Source: CAVSUR01 sp052143655 (lineage in GTDB: Bacteria > Actinomycetota > Actinomycetes > Streptosporangiales > Streptosporangiaceae). From it: a DNA stretch of 21,688 nucleotides. Position 1 is the stretch's first letter, and every line of letters begins with the position of its first letter. Made by a program: the position numbers and the translations under genes. Of the stretch, positions 7,766 to 14,811 are shown piece by piece. The DNA is taken from assembly GCA_052143655.1 (NCBI GenBank), contig JBKQSL010000456.1, positions 1 through 21,688 of the forward strand. The letters run 5' to 3'. The notes below the pieces were generated by a model. That model had not been told where the DNA came from. It saw only the letters and a list, made by a program, of their open reading frames with translations, and did not search any database.

Positions 7766-9565
7766 TCATCGCCGTGGCCGCCGCCGGCGGATCCAGGCGA
7801 TCCCCGCCGCCCAGGCCAGGGCGGCCAGGGTGAGCGCGACGAGCGTCAGCTCGGGCCAGGCTGCTGCCCGGTCGGCCAGGGTCAGCTGCGCGCGCAGCGG
7901 CACCCGGGCATCCAGCAGGGCCCGGCGCCAGATGTCGCTGTGGGCGATCACCGTGCCGTCCGGCGCGATGATGGCGCTCTCTCCGGTCGTGGACGCGTAG
8001 ACCACAGCCCGGTTGGTGGAGATCGCATCGATCCGCGCCATGGCGATCTGCTGCTGCGTCTCGCCCAGCTGCCCGTCCAGCTCGAAGTCGGCGTCGTTGG
8101 ACTGCACCACGAGCAGGTTCGCGCCGGCCCGCACCTCCGATCGGACGAGAGGGTCGAAGCCGACCTCGTAGCAGATGATGTCGCCGAGCCGGATCCGGCC
8201 GAGCCGGAACACCACCGCCCGGTGGCCGGGGGTGAAGTTGACCGGCTGCAGCGAGGGCAGCGAGGTGAAGTGCGACAGGAAGCCCCGCAGCGGGATGTAC
8301 TCGCCGAAGGGGACCAGCTGGCGCTTGACGTAGATCGCGACCGGGCCGCGGTGCGGCAGCCACAGCTGGCCGACGTTGCGCAGCGGATCCTGCAGCACGG
8401 CCCCCACCAGCACCGGCCGGCCGATCGCCGCGACGGCCTGCGCGATCGTCGCGTAGATCAGCGGGTCGAACCGGGGGTCGAGGTCAGTGGAGTTCTCCGG
8501 CCAGATCACCACCTGCGGGGGCGGCCGCGATCCGTTCGCGACCTCGCGGGCGAGCCGCAGCGTGGCGGCGGCATGGTTCTGCGTGACCGTCGTGGCGCGC
8601 AGCTGGTCGGGCAGGTTCCGCGCGTGCGGCACGTTGCCCTGCACGGTGGCCACCGTGGCCGTGTGGTCGCCCGGCCCGGCGGCGTCGACCGGCAGCAGGC
8701 CGCCGGCCAGCGCCAGCCCGGCCGCAGCGGCGAAGGCCAGCGCCGGGCGAGCCCGGGTGCGCAGCGCGTGCCGCAGCCCTTCGCCGGCTGGGCCCGGGCG
8801 GCCGAGCAGCAGCCAGGCCAGGCAGCCGCCCGCCAGGCCCAGCAGGAACGTCAGCAGCGGCGGGCCGCCGACCGCGGCCCAGCGGGCGGTCGGCGCGCTA
8901 GCCTGGCTCATCGCCAGCCGGCCCCACGGGAACCCGCCGACGGGCCAGCGGTCGCGCAGCGCCTCGACGCTGACCCACCAGCCGGCCACCGCGGCCGGCC
9001 ACCGGCGCAGCCGCAGCAGCAGTCGCTGGCCGAGCGCGAGCACCGCGAACATCACGGCCTCGATCACCGCGAGAGTGACCCATACGTACCAGGCCACGTT
9101 CACCAGCCAGGACAGCAGCGGGAAGAAGAACGCCACCCCGAACACCAGCCCGGTGAGCAGGCTGCCCGGCACCGACCGGCGCCAGAGCGCGGCCGCCAGC
9201 AGCGCCGGGCCCGCGACCGCGAGTGGCCACACCCCAGCCGGCGGGAAGGCGGCAGCCAGGGCCCCACCGCCGGCCAGGGCCGTGAGCAGTGCCCAGCCCA
9301 GCCGCAGCCCGCCCGGCCCGGCTGGATCGCTGCCCGCCGCGGGGGCCTGCGCACCGGCGAGATGCTGGCCGGCGGCCGGGCCGGGTGCAGCGGAGCCGGG
9401 TGCAGCGGAGCCGGGTGCAGCGGAGCCTGATGTGCCGGCGGCGGAGGCAGCCGGGCCGGAGGCAGCCGGGCCGGAGGCAGCCGGGCCGGAGGCAGCCGCC
9501 GGCGCGGCACCGCGCCGGGGCCCGCCCCGGGTGCCCGGTAGGCCGCTCGCGCCGGTCAGGCGCAC
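7766..9565 (-). CDS. lnt: Apolipoprotein N-acyltransferase (first copy, extended N-terminus)
   Basis: From the GTG at 9565 this is a 599-residue acyltransferase. Residues 1-85 are low-complexity Ala/Gly/Pro/Ser. TM segments lie between about 90 and 295. The nitrilase domain (about 300-555) has Glu357 in VVIWPENST, Lys414 in YVKRQLVPFGEYIP and Cys465 in ICYEVGF. A last TM segment (about 572-592) ends in a very basic tail. The open frame runs further up to 9769, but GGGAGG lies 4 nt before the GTG at 9565 and the upstream translation has no family features. The extra N-terminus comes from two 15-bp repeat arrays (ASGPA and GSAAP units). It heads an apparent lnt-lnt-transpeptidase operon and diverges from the gene at 9829. 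Confidence 0.92.
   Translation of the reverse strand: MRLTGASGLPGTRGGPRRGAAPAAASGPAASGPAASGPAASAAGTSGSAAPGSAAPGSAAPGPAAGQHLAGAQAPAAGSDPAGPGGLRLGWALLTALAGGGALAAAFPPAGVWPLAVAGPALLAAALWRRSVPGSLLTGLVFGVAFFFPLLSWLVNVAWYVWVTLAVIEAVMFAVLALGQRLLLRLRRWPAAVAGWWVSVEALRDRWPVGGFPWGRLAMSQASAPTARWAAVGGPPLLTFLLGLAGGCLAWLLLGRPGPAGEGLRHALRTRARPALAFAAAAGLALAGGLLPVDAAGPGDHTATVATVQGNVPHARNLPDQLRATTVTQNHAAATLRLAREVANGSRPPPQVVIWPENSTDLDPRFDPLIYATIAQAVAAIGRPVLVGAVLQDPLRNVGQLWLPHRGPVAIYVKRQLVPFGEYIPLRGFLSHFTSLPSLQPVNFTPGHRAVVFRLGRIRLGDIICYEVGFDPLVRSEVRAGANLLVVQSNDADFELDGQLGETQQQIAMARIDAISTNRAVVYASTTGESAIIAPDGTVIAHSDIWRRALLDARVPLRAQLTLADRAAAWPELTLVALTLAALAWAAGIAWIRRRRPRR
9381..9425. repeat. 15-bp tandem repeat x3 in lnt coding sequence
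   Basis: Three exact copies of CCGGGTGCAGCGGAG. On the coding strand each unit adds five residues of the GSAAP type to the cytosolic N-terminal extension of the first acyltransferase. A unit of 15 bp preserves frame when copy number changes. Confidence 0.8.
9443..9498. repeat. 15-bp tandem repeat x3.7 in lnt coding sequence
   Basis: Three exact copies of GGAGGCAGCCGGGCC plus 11 bases of a fourth. They encode the ASGPA units in the same extension. The repeat differs from the neighbouring 15-bp array, so two independent in-frame expansions sit 17 bp apart. Confidence 0.8.
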
Positions 9566-9740
9566 AGATCCTCCCGTTCGCCGGCTCGTCCTGTCTCGTG
9601 CTGCCAGCGTAGCCACGGCGGCGCCGCGACTCTGACGGCCAGGGACGACTGGCGCGCGGCCGGGCTGCGGGACGGCAGGGCAGGGCGGGCGTGGCATCCG
9701 CCAGGCAGGCAGCACCGGGTCGTCGCAGAGCAGCCCCAGC

Positions 9741-9769
9741 GTGACGCCATTACGTGATAGCTTCGTCAC
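9741..9769. promoter_or_regulatory. Inverted repeat in the divergent promoter region
   Basis: GTGACG (9741-9746) and CGTCAC (9764-9769) form a 6-bp inverted repeat with a 17-bp spacer. The spacer is one of the few AT-richer spots in the 263-bp region (9566-9828) between the divergent genes. It is a plausible place for promoters or an operator, but no clear -35/-10 pair could be assigned. Confidence 0.3.
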
Positions 9770-9828
9770 TGTCTGTTTCAGCGGACGTGCGGGACCCCCA
9801 TCCAGACGATGTGCGCGAGGTCAGGATC

Positions 9829-10587
9829 GTGATCAAGATCCGGTACGCGGACCTTCCGGCTGGCATCCACGTCCAGACGGAAGCATCCGGCAGGGACATC
9901 ATCATCTACCTGCTGCCCGGCCTCACGGCTGGTCAGCGGCGGACGGCGCTGCGCTGGACTCGCAGCGGCGCGCGGATCGGGCACGGCCCGGCCCTCCCGG
10001 CGCTCGGCTTAGCGCGCGCTATTGCCGCTGACCGGGCGCGCATGATGGCGCGCAATGCCGTTGCCGCCGTGCGCATGCATCCGGCGCTCTTCGTGCCGCC
10101 GCTGATCGTCCTGGTGTCGGCCGTGCTGGCCTACGGGATGACCACGGTGGTCAGCATCAAGATCCAGTCACCGCAGGCCGAACCGGGCCTGACTCCGGCC
10201 GCCACCGGGCCATCAGCCGCATCGGGTCCGGCCAGGCCGGGTGACCGCGGCCCCGGGTCGGCCGGGCGCACGCTCCCGGCCGTCCCACCTGACCGCGCCG
10301 GCCGGCCGCGGCCCGGGACACCCCGGTCCTCGCAGCCCATGCCGAGCACGTCGCCGGCCCCCAGCCCGCGCCGGTCCGTCTCGGTGACCCCCATCCCGAC
10401 CGAGCGTCCGGCGCTCAGCGACTCGCCGACCCGGACCGCCACGCCTGCTGCGACCCCGCGGACGTCCGCTCCGCAGACGCCGTCGCCTGCCCCGTCCGGC
10501 TCGACATCTCCGGCGACGGGCCGACCGGGCTCAGGCAACGGCACCTGCCTGAACATCGGCCCGCTCGGCGTCTGCCTCGAGCTCTAG
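9829..10587 (+). CDS. Single-pass membrane protein with Pro/Ser/Thr stalk and C-terminal Cys pair, function unknown
   Basis: From the GTG at 9829 (GAGG 8 nt upstream) this gives 252 residues. Residues 1-83 form a compact cytosolic part with conserved-looking blocks (IKIRYADLPAGIHV, IIIYLLPGLT). One TM helix covers about 85-109. Residues 113-235 are a Pro/Ser/Thr/Ala-rich, probably disordered outer stalk. The protein ends with CLNIGPLGVCLEL, in which Cys240 and Cys249 are eight residues apart and could form a disulfide loop. GTGs at 9754, 9787 and 9811 are also in frame but lack a better RBS. I do not recognise a characterised family. Divergence from the lipoprotein acyltransferase suggests an envelope role, which is inference only. 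Confidence 0.75.
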   Translation: MIKIRYADLPAGIHVQTEASGRDIIIYLLPGLTAGQRRTALRWTRSGARIGHGPALPALGLARAIAADRARMMARNAVAAVRMHPALFVPPLIVLVSAVLAYGMTTVVSIKIQSPQAEPGLTPAATGPSAASGPARPGDRGPGSAGRTLPAVPPDRAGRPRPGTPRSSQPMPSTSPAPSPRRSVSVTPIPTERPALSDSPTRTATPAATPRTSAPQTPSPAPSGSTSPATGRPGSGNGTCLNIGPLGVCLEL

Positions 10588-10605
10588 CCCGCCGCTAGCC
10601 GTTTT

Positions 10606-10720
10606 CCGCCGACATCACTGTCCGCGGCGGTCACCCTGCCCGGATTGCCGGTCGGCCCTGCGACACTGTTCATGACGCGGCCGTACTGCCGCCCGGCCGG
10701 AGCAGGCCGGGCGGGCGGCA
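10606..10720. repeat. Hairpins and 13-bp direct repeat before the EamA gene
   Basis: CCGCCG (10606-10611) can pair with CGGCGG (10625-10630). A stronger hairpin joins TGCCGCCCGGCC (10687-10698) to GGCCGGGC and, after a small bulge, CGGCA (10705-10720). The sequence CCGGAGCAGGCCG occurs at 10697-10709 and again at 10724-10736. These lie in the 235-nt gap between co-directional genes and may end the first transcript or structure the next leader. No T-run is present. Confidence 0.45.
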
Positions 10721-10772
10721 GGTCCGGAGCAGGCCGTGCGTGGGCGACCGCGCAGCCCGGTTCGCAGGCGCA

Positions 10773-10796
10773 GGGGCAGGGGCAGGGGCAGCCGGG
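10773..10796 (+). promoter_or_regulatory. G-quadruplex-like motif in EamA leader
   Basis: Runs of GGGG at 10773-10776, 10779-10782 and 10785-10788, then GGG at 10794-10796, are separated by 2, 2 and 5 nt. This satisfies the usual G3+N1-7 quadruplex pattern on the sense strand. The first three runs come from a CAGGGG hexamer repeat. The motif lies just before the RBS (10811-10817). Confidence 0.5.
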
Positions 10797-10822
10797 CGCC
10801 GGACAGACGGAAGGAGGCTGCG

Positions 10823-11779
10823 GTGAGCCGCCGGGGCTGGCTGCTGTTCGCGGCGCTGAGCGTGATCTGGGGCATCCCCTATCTGCTTATCAAGATTGCG
10901 GATGGCGGCGTGCCCGTGCCGGTGCTGGTACTGGCCCGGGTATCCGTCAGCGCCGCGCTGCTGCTGCCCGCAGCCGCGGCCCGCGGCCAGCTGGCCGTGC
11001 TGCGCGCGCACTGGCGCTGGCTCGCCGTGTTCGCCCTCGTCGAGATCATCACGCCGTGGTTCCTGCTGTCCGAGGCCGAGACCCGGCTGCCCAGCTCGCT
11101 GAGCGGCCTGCTGGTGGCCTCGACGCCGATCATCGCGGCCGTCCTGGCCAGCGTGGCCGGCGGCGGTGAGCGGCTGTCGCTGACCCGCTGGGCCGGCCTG
11201 CTCATCGGGCTGGCCGGCGTCGCCGTGCTCGCCGCCCCGAAGGCGGCAGGCGGTGACGCCGGCGCCATCGCCGAGGTCCTGGCCGTCGCGGTCTGCTACG
11301 CCACCGGGCCGCTGATCGCCGGCCGTAAGCTCGCGAGCCTGCCGCCGCTGGGCATGACCGCGGTCTGCCTGGCCTTCGCCTCCGTGGTGTACGCGCCAGC
11401 CGCCGCGCTAGAGTGGCCGTCCGCGTGGCCGTCGGCCGAGGTGCTCGGTGCCCTGGCGAGCCTGGCCGTGCTGTGCACCGCCCTGGCCTTCCTGCTGTTC
11501 TTCGGCCTGGTGGCCGAGGCGGGCCCGGCGCGGATGACAGTCATCACCTACATCAACCCCGCTGTGGCCGTGGCACTGGGCGTCTGGGTGCTGGGCGAGC
11601 CGCTCACTGCGGCGATGATCATCGCGTTCGCGCTGATCCTCGGCGGCTCGGTGCTAGCCACCCGGCGGAGCCCGGTGGCCAGGCTGCCGGACCTGCACGA
11701 GGCGCCCGGCCCGCACGAGGCGCCCGGGCCGCCTGCTGCCGTGCCAGCGGCGGGGGAGCGCCCGGCTCCCGAGCGGTAG
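10823..11779 (+). CDS. EamA/DMT family transporter (RhaT/YdcZ-like exporter)
   Basis: A 318-residue inner-membrane protein with ten predicted TM helices in two EamA repeats (about 5-138 and 147-282). Typical signatures are VIWGIPYLLIK (14-24) in helix 1 and TYINPAVAVALGVWVLGEP (242-260) in the second repeat. Members of the drug/metabolite transporter superfamily export amino acids, metabolites or drugs; the substrate cannot be predicted. The start is GTG at 10823 with AAGGAGG 5 nt upstream. An in-frame ATG at 10736 would add an Arg-rich stretch with no family match. A hydrophilic tail (283-318) carries two copies of HEAPGP. The truncated seryl-tRNA synthetase gene follows. Confidence 0.9.
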   Translation: MSRRGWLLFAALSVIWGIPYLLIKIADGGVPVPVLVLARVSVSAALLLPAAAARGQLAVLRAHWRWLAVFALVEIITPWFLLSEAETRLPSSLSGLLVASTPIIAAVLASVAGGGERLSLTRWAGLLIGLAGVAVLAAPKAAGGDAGAIAEVLAVAVCYATGPLIAGRKLASLPPLGMTAVCLAFASVVYAPAAALEWPSAWPSAEVLGALASLAVLCTALAFLLFFGLVAEAGPARMTVITYINPAVAVALGVWVLGEPLTAAMIIAFALILGGSVLATRRSPVARLPDLHEAPGPHEAPGPPAAVPAAGERPAPER

Positions 11780-11953
11780 CCGGCCCGATTGCCGCCAGCC
11801 TGCTGTGTAGCTGCCGGTTATCAGAGCGCGACGGCCCGCCAGCCCCGCTAGGAGATCGCCACCGCGACCCAGGAACTGGCCGAAGCCGAGCGGGCCCGGG
11901 ACGCGCTGCTGGCCAAGATTCCGAACCTGCCTGACCCCACCGCCGCCGACGGC

Positions 11954-12877
11954 ATGGACGAGGACGACGCGCAGCAGATCCGCGCCTGGGGCGAGCCGCC
12001 ATCGTTCACCTTCGAGCCGCGCGACGCCCTCGACCTCGGCTCGGCTCGCGGCTGGATCGACATGGCCAGGGGCGCCCGGCTGTCGGGCTCCCGGTTCGCC
12101 TACCGGATCGGTGACGTCGCGCTCGCCGAGATGGCCCTGTACCGGTACGTCATCGACAAGCTGACCCGCAAGGGCTTCCTGCTCGTGCTGCCGCCGGTGC
12201 TGGCGGCTGAGCGGGCGATGTACGGGACGGGCTTCCTGCCGACGGAAGAGTCGAACCTTTACCACCTGGAGAAAGATGACCTGTACCTGACCGGGACGTC
12301 GGAGGTGGCGCTGGCCGGCATCCACTCGGACGAGCGGCTGGAGGAGGATCAGCTGCCGGCCCGGTACACCGCCTTCACCACCAACTTCCGCCGGGAGGCC
12401 GGCGCGGCCGGCAAGGACACCCGGGGCATGTTCCGCGTGCACCAGTTCGACAAGGTGGAGATGTACGTCTACTGCCTGCCCGAGCTGTCGGCGGAGATCC
12501 ATGATGAGCTGCTGGCGCACGAGGAGGAGATCGCCAGGGAACTGGGCGTGCCATACCGGGTGATGAACATCGCGGTAGGCGACCTCGGCGCTCCGGCGGC
12601 CAAGAAGTACGACATCGAGGCGTGGTTCCCGACGCAGCGGCGGTACCGGGAGATCACCTCGTGCTCGAACACCACTGACTACCAGGCCCGGCGGCTGAAT
12701 ATCCGGTTCCGCCGCGACGGCAAGCTGGAGTTCGCGCACACGCTGAACGGCACCGGCGCGACCGCCCGGGTGCTGCTGTCGATCATGGAGAACTTCCAGG
12801 ACGAGGGCGGCGCGGTGGCGGTGCCGGAGGTGCTGCAGCCGTTCGGCGCCCCGGCCCGGCTCGGCCGTACCGGCTGA
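11954..12877 (+). CDS. Seryl-tRNA synthetase-like protein lacking the N-terminal tRNA-binding arm (probable truncated copy or pseudogene)
   Basis: The 307-residue ORF is a bacterial-type SerRS catalytic domain. It shows motif 1 around GFLLVLPPVL (74-83), the serine-binding TGTSEVAL (113-120), motif 2 FRREAGAAGKDTRGMFRVHQFDKVEM (145-170) and motif 3 NGTGATAR (265-272). A normal enzyme has about 110 more N-terminal residues forming the long coiled-coil arm that grips tRNA-Ser. Here the same frame upstream of the ATG still encodes the arm's end (ELAEAERARDALLAKIPNLP), but a TAG at 11849-11851 closes it, and only 71 nt separate that stop's end from the EamA stop codon. No ribosome binding site precedes the ATG at 11954 and no GTG or TTG lies between. 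The active site looks complete, so either the loss is recent or the fragment keeps a tRNA-independent role. A full SerRS should exist elsewhere in the genome. Confidence 0.8.
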   Translation: MDEDDAQQIRAWGEPPSFTFEPRDALDLGSARGWIDMARGARLSGSRFAYRIGDVALAEMALYRYVIDKLTRKGFLLVLPPVLAAERAMYGTGFLPTEESNLYHLEKDDLYLTGTSEVALAGIHSDERLEEDQLPARYTAFTTNFRREAGAAGKDTRGMFRVHQFDKVEMYVYCLPELSAEIHDELLAHEEEIARELGVPYRVMNIAVGDLGAPAAKKYDIEAWFPTQRRYREITSCSNTTDYQARRLNIRFRRDGKLEFAHTLNGTGATARVLLSIMENFQDEGGAVAVPEVLQPFGAPARLGRTG

Positions 12878-12951
12878 GCGGCGCTGGCTGATTCGGGCCG
12901 GCTCACCCGGGCCGGACCGCGCCGGACCGCGCCGGGCGGGGTCGCGCTGAC

Positions 12952-12973
12952 GGCCGCTATCCGGCCGCTATCC
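12952..12973. repeat. 11-bp tandem repeat at the 3' end of the peptidase gene
   Basis: GGCCGCTATCC occurs twice back to back (12952-12962, 12963-12973). The second copy contains the peptidase stop codon. It lies in the 90-nt gap between convergent genes, beside a 10-bp tandem GCCGGACCGC (12911-12930). No function is evident. Confidence 0.5.
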
Positions 12974-14566
12974 GGCCGTGCCTGTTGTGGCGGATGCCGA
13001 CTGCAGCAGCGTGACCAGCGCCGGGCCGTCCGGCGAGCCGAGACCGGTGCAGGCATCCCAGCCGGGGGCGGCGCTGTAGGCACCGTTATTGCCCTGGGTG
13101 ATATCGCGGAAGCCGGGCGCCTCCTGGCCGACGACGGCGCCGGCGTACAGCAGCGTCTGGGCGAAACCGGGCCGGGTGCCGGTCGCCTCGGCCAGCCGGC
13201 AGACCAGCGCGGCCCACAGCGGCGCGACCGCGCTCGTGCCGCCGATGACGGTCTGCTGGCCGTCCACCAGGACCTGATAGCCGGTTTCCGGGTCGGCGTT
13301 GCCCGCCACGTCGGGCACGCCGCGCCCGGTGCCGCCGCTGCCGCTGCGGGCGGGTACCCCGGCAGCCTGCTGCCAGGCGGGCAGCGGGAACACGTCACTC
13401 ACCCCGCCGCCGCCGGCCCCGGCGCCCTGGCCGTCGTTCCACACGGTCTCCGAGCTGATCACGCCGGTGGCCGGGTCAGCCCGCAGGCTGGTCCCGCCGC
13501 AGGCGAGTGCATGCGGGCTGGAGGCCGGGAAGTCGCAGTGCTGCTGGCCGTCGGTCGCGCCGTCGGTACTGCCGTTGTCGCCGGCGGCGACGCAGACCGT
13601 GACGCCCAGCGCCGCGCCGTCGGCGATGGCCGCGTCCAGCGCGGTCCTGGCCTGCGCGGTCCACGCATCCTCGGACTGGCCCCAGCTGATGCTGACCGCG
13701 GTCGGCGTCGGGGTCGCGTGGATGGCGGTGGTGACGGCATCCACGAATCCCTGGTCGGTGTTGGGCGCGAAGTACACCGTCTGCCCGGCGCCGGGCGCGA
13801 CCGACCCGGCCACCTCGATGTCGAGCAGGACCTCGCCGTCCGCACCGTTAGCGGCCTGGCCGGGCACGTTGCTGGCGCCGTCTACGCCGACCGCGGTGAC
13901 AGCCGGCGGGGAGATGCCCAGCCCGGAGAAGTACGTATCCAGGTCGCTGGCGGCGAACCCGCCGCCCAGCTCGATGACCGCGATGAGCTGGCCGCTGCCG
14001 TCGGTGCCCGCCGGGAACTGGTAGGCCTCGGCGACCTGCGGCGGGTTGTAGGAGACCTGCTGGGCCGCAGCGGCAGCCCGGCGGCGCAGCTGGGGCCGGG
14101 CCTGCGGCCGGTTGTCCAGCCCCAGCACGGCGACCACGATGCCGTCCAGCTCGGCCGGCACCTGCAGGCCGCCCTCCCGGTAGCGGTGCCGCACCTGCGC
14201 GGAGTCCGGTGCGGTGCTGGTCACCAGGCGCAGCTCGGCGCCGAAGGCGCGGGCCAGCTGCAGTGCGGGGCCGGCTGCCTGCAGCCGCCGCCCGGCCGGA
14301 TCGCGGTCAGTCACCTCCAGCCCGAGCCCGGTCAGCACGTCGGCGACCAGTGCCTGCTCAGCTGGGTCGGAGCCGTGCCGCTGCCGGAGCTCGTCGCGGC
14401 TGAGCCGGACGGGCGCACCGTCGGGGTCGCGGGGCAGCTCGGCCATCCGCCGGGTGATCAGGGTGATCTGGATCCGCTCGGACTCGTCGATGGTGCCGAC
14501 TGCGGTGGCGGACGGCAGCGCCGCGCGCTCGCTGCCCGGCAGCGGGACCAGTGATACCTCGGTCAT
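12968..14566 (-). CDS. S53 family peptidase (sedolisin/kumamolisin-like), proenzyme
   Basis: A 532-residue acid serine-carboxyl peptidase. The pro-domain (about 22-160, Pro-kumamolisin_activ type) precedes the catalytic domain (about 170-525). The Ser-Glu-Asp triad is Glu245 and Asp249 in GEVLLDIEV, and Ser445 in GGTSAVAP. The oxyanion aspartate is Asp330 in AAGDNGS. The C-terminal calcium site is visible as Asp488-Ile489 plus the Gly-rich stretch ending at Asp504 in GWDACTG. The enzyme should self-activate at low pH. No classical signal peptide is present, as in several bacterial sedolisins, so the export route is unclear. The ATG at 14566 has AAGGGG 9 nt upstream; the longer open frame to 14824 is not supported. 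It diverges from the DUF6069-like gene. Confidence 0.93.
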   Translation of the reverse strand: MTEVSLVPLPGSERAALPSATAVGTIDESERIQITLITRRMAELPRDPDGAPVRLSRDELRQRHGSDPAEQALVADVLTGLGLEVTDRDPAGRRLQAAGPALQLARAFGAELRLVTSTAPDSAQVRHRYREGGLQVPAELDGIVVAVLGLDNRPQARPQLRRRAAAAAQQVSYNPPQVAEAYQFPAGTDGSGQLIAVIELGGGFAASDLDTYFSGLGISPPAVTAVGVDGASNVPGQAANGADGEVLLDIEVAGSVAPGAGQTVYFAPNTDQGFVDAVTTAIHATPTPTAVSISWGQSEDAWTAQARTALDAAIADGAALGVTVCVAAGDNGSTDGATDGQQHCDFPASSPHALACGGTSLRADPATGVISSETVWNDGQGAGAGGGGVSDVFPLPAWQQAAGVPARSGSGGTGRGVPDVAGNADPETGYQVLVDGQQTVIGGTSAVAPLWAALVCRLAEATGTRPGFAQTLLYAGAVVGQEAPGFRDITQGNNGAYSAAPGWDACTGLGSPDGPALVTLLQSASATTGTAG

Positions 14567-14705
14567 ATTCGATGTCCCCTTCGCATCCGGTGGTGGCGAT
14601 GCGCGCCTCCCGCCGCTGGCAGCCGCCGGGGAATCCCGGCGGCCTGTCCCCGCAGCAACTTTATGACGGCATCGCGCCCGGGAAAGCCGGAAACAGGAGA
14701 GGCCA

Positions 14706-14751
14706 GGCCGCGCGGTGCGCGGCCGGAAAGGTTTGGCCGGCGGTTGGCCGG
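14706..14751. promoter_or_regulatory. Hairpin and 11-bp-spaced direct repeats in divergent promoter region
   Basis: GGCCGCGC (14706-14713) and GCGCGGCC (14717-14724) form a perfect 8-bp stem with a 3-nt loop. Nine bases later TTGGCCGG occurs at 14733-14740 and 14744-14751, exactly one helical turn apart, a spacing typical of OmpR-type or other tandem-dimer regulator sites. The region (14567-14811) separates the peptidase from the DUF6069-like gene and could control either. Confidence 0.4.
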
Positions 14752-14811
14752 TAAAGACGGTAACTGGCTGCAAACGCACCGGGACCGCAATCGGAGGCAG
14801 GTGACTGCTCC

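Noticed and set aside
7658..9430. 590-codon plus-strand open frame opposite the first acyltransferase
   Set aside because: Composition is a His/Gln/Arg/Pro shadow, and the opposite strand has catalytic motifs in order.
9381..9498. CRISPR-like array
   Set aside because: Units are only 15 bp, directly adjacent without unique spacers, and lie in frame inside a gene.
9566..9769. Longer start for the first acyltransferase
   Set aside because: The extra 68 residues have no family similarity, and a good RBS (GGGAGG) sits just before the GTG at 9565.
11954..12877. Amino acid:carrier-protein ligase instead of truncated SerRS
   Set aside because: Those armless proteins derive from the methanogen-type SerRS. 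This one has bacterial-type motifs and a leftover piece of the arm in frame upstream.
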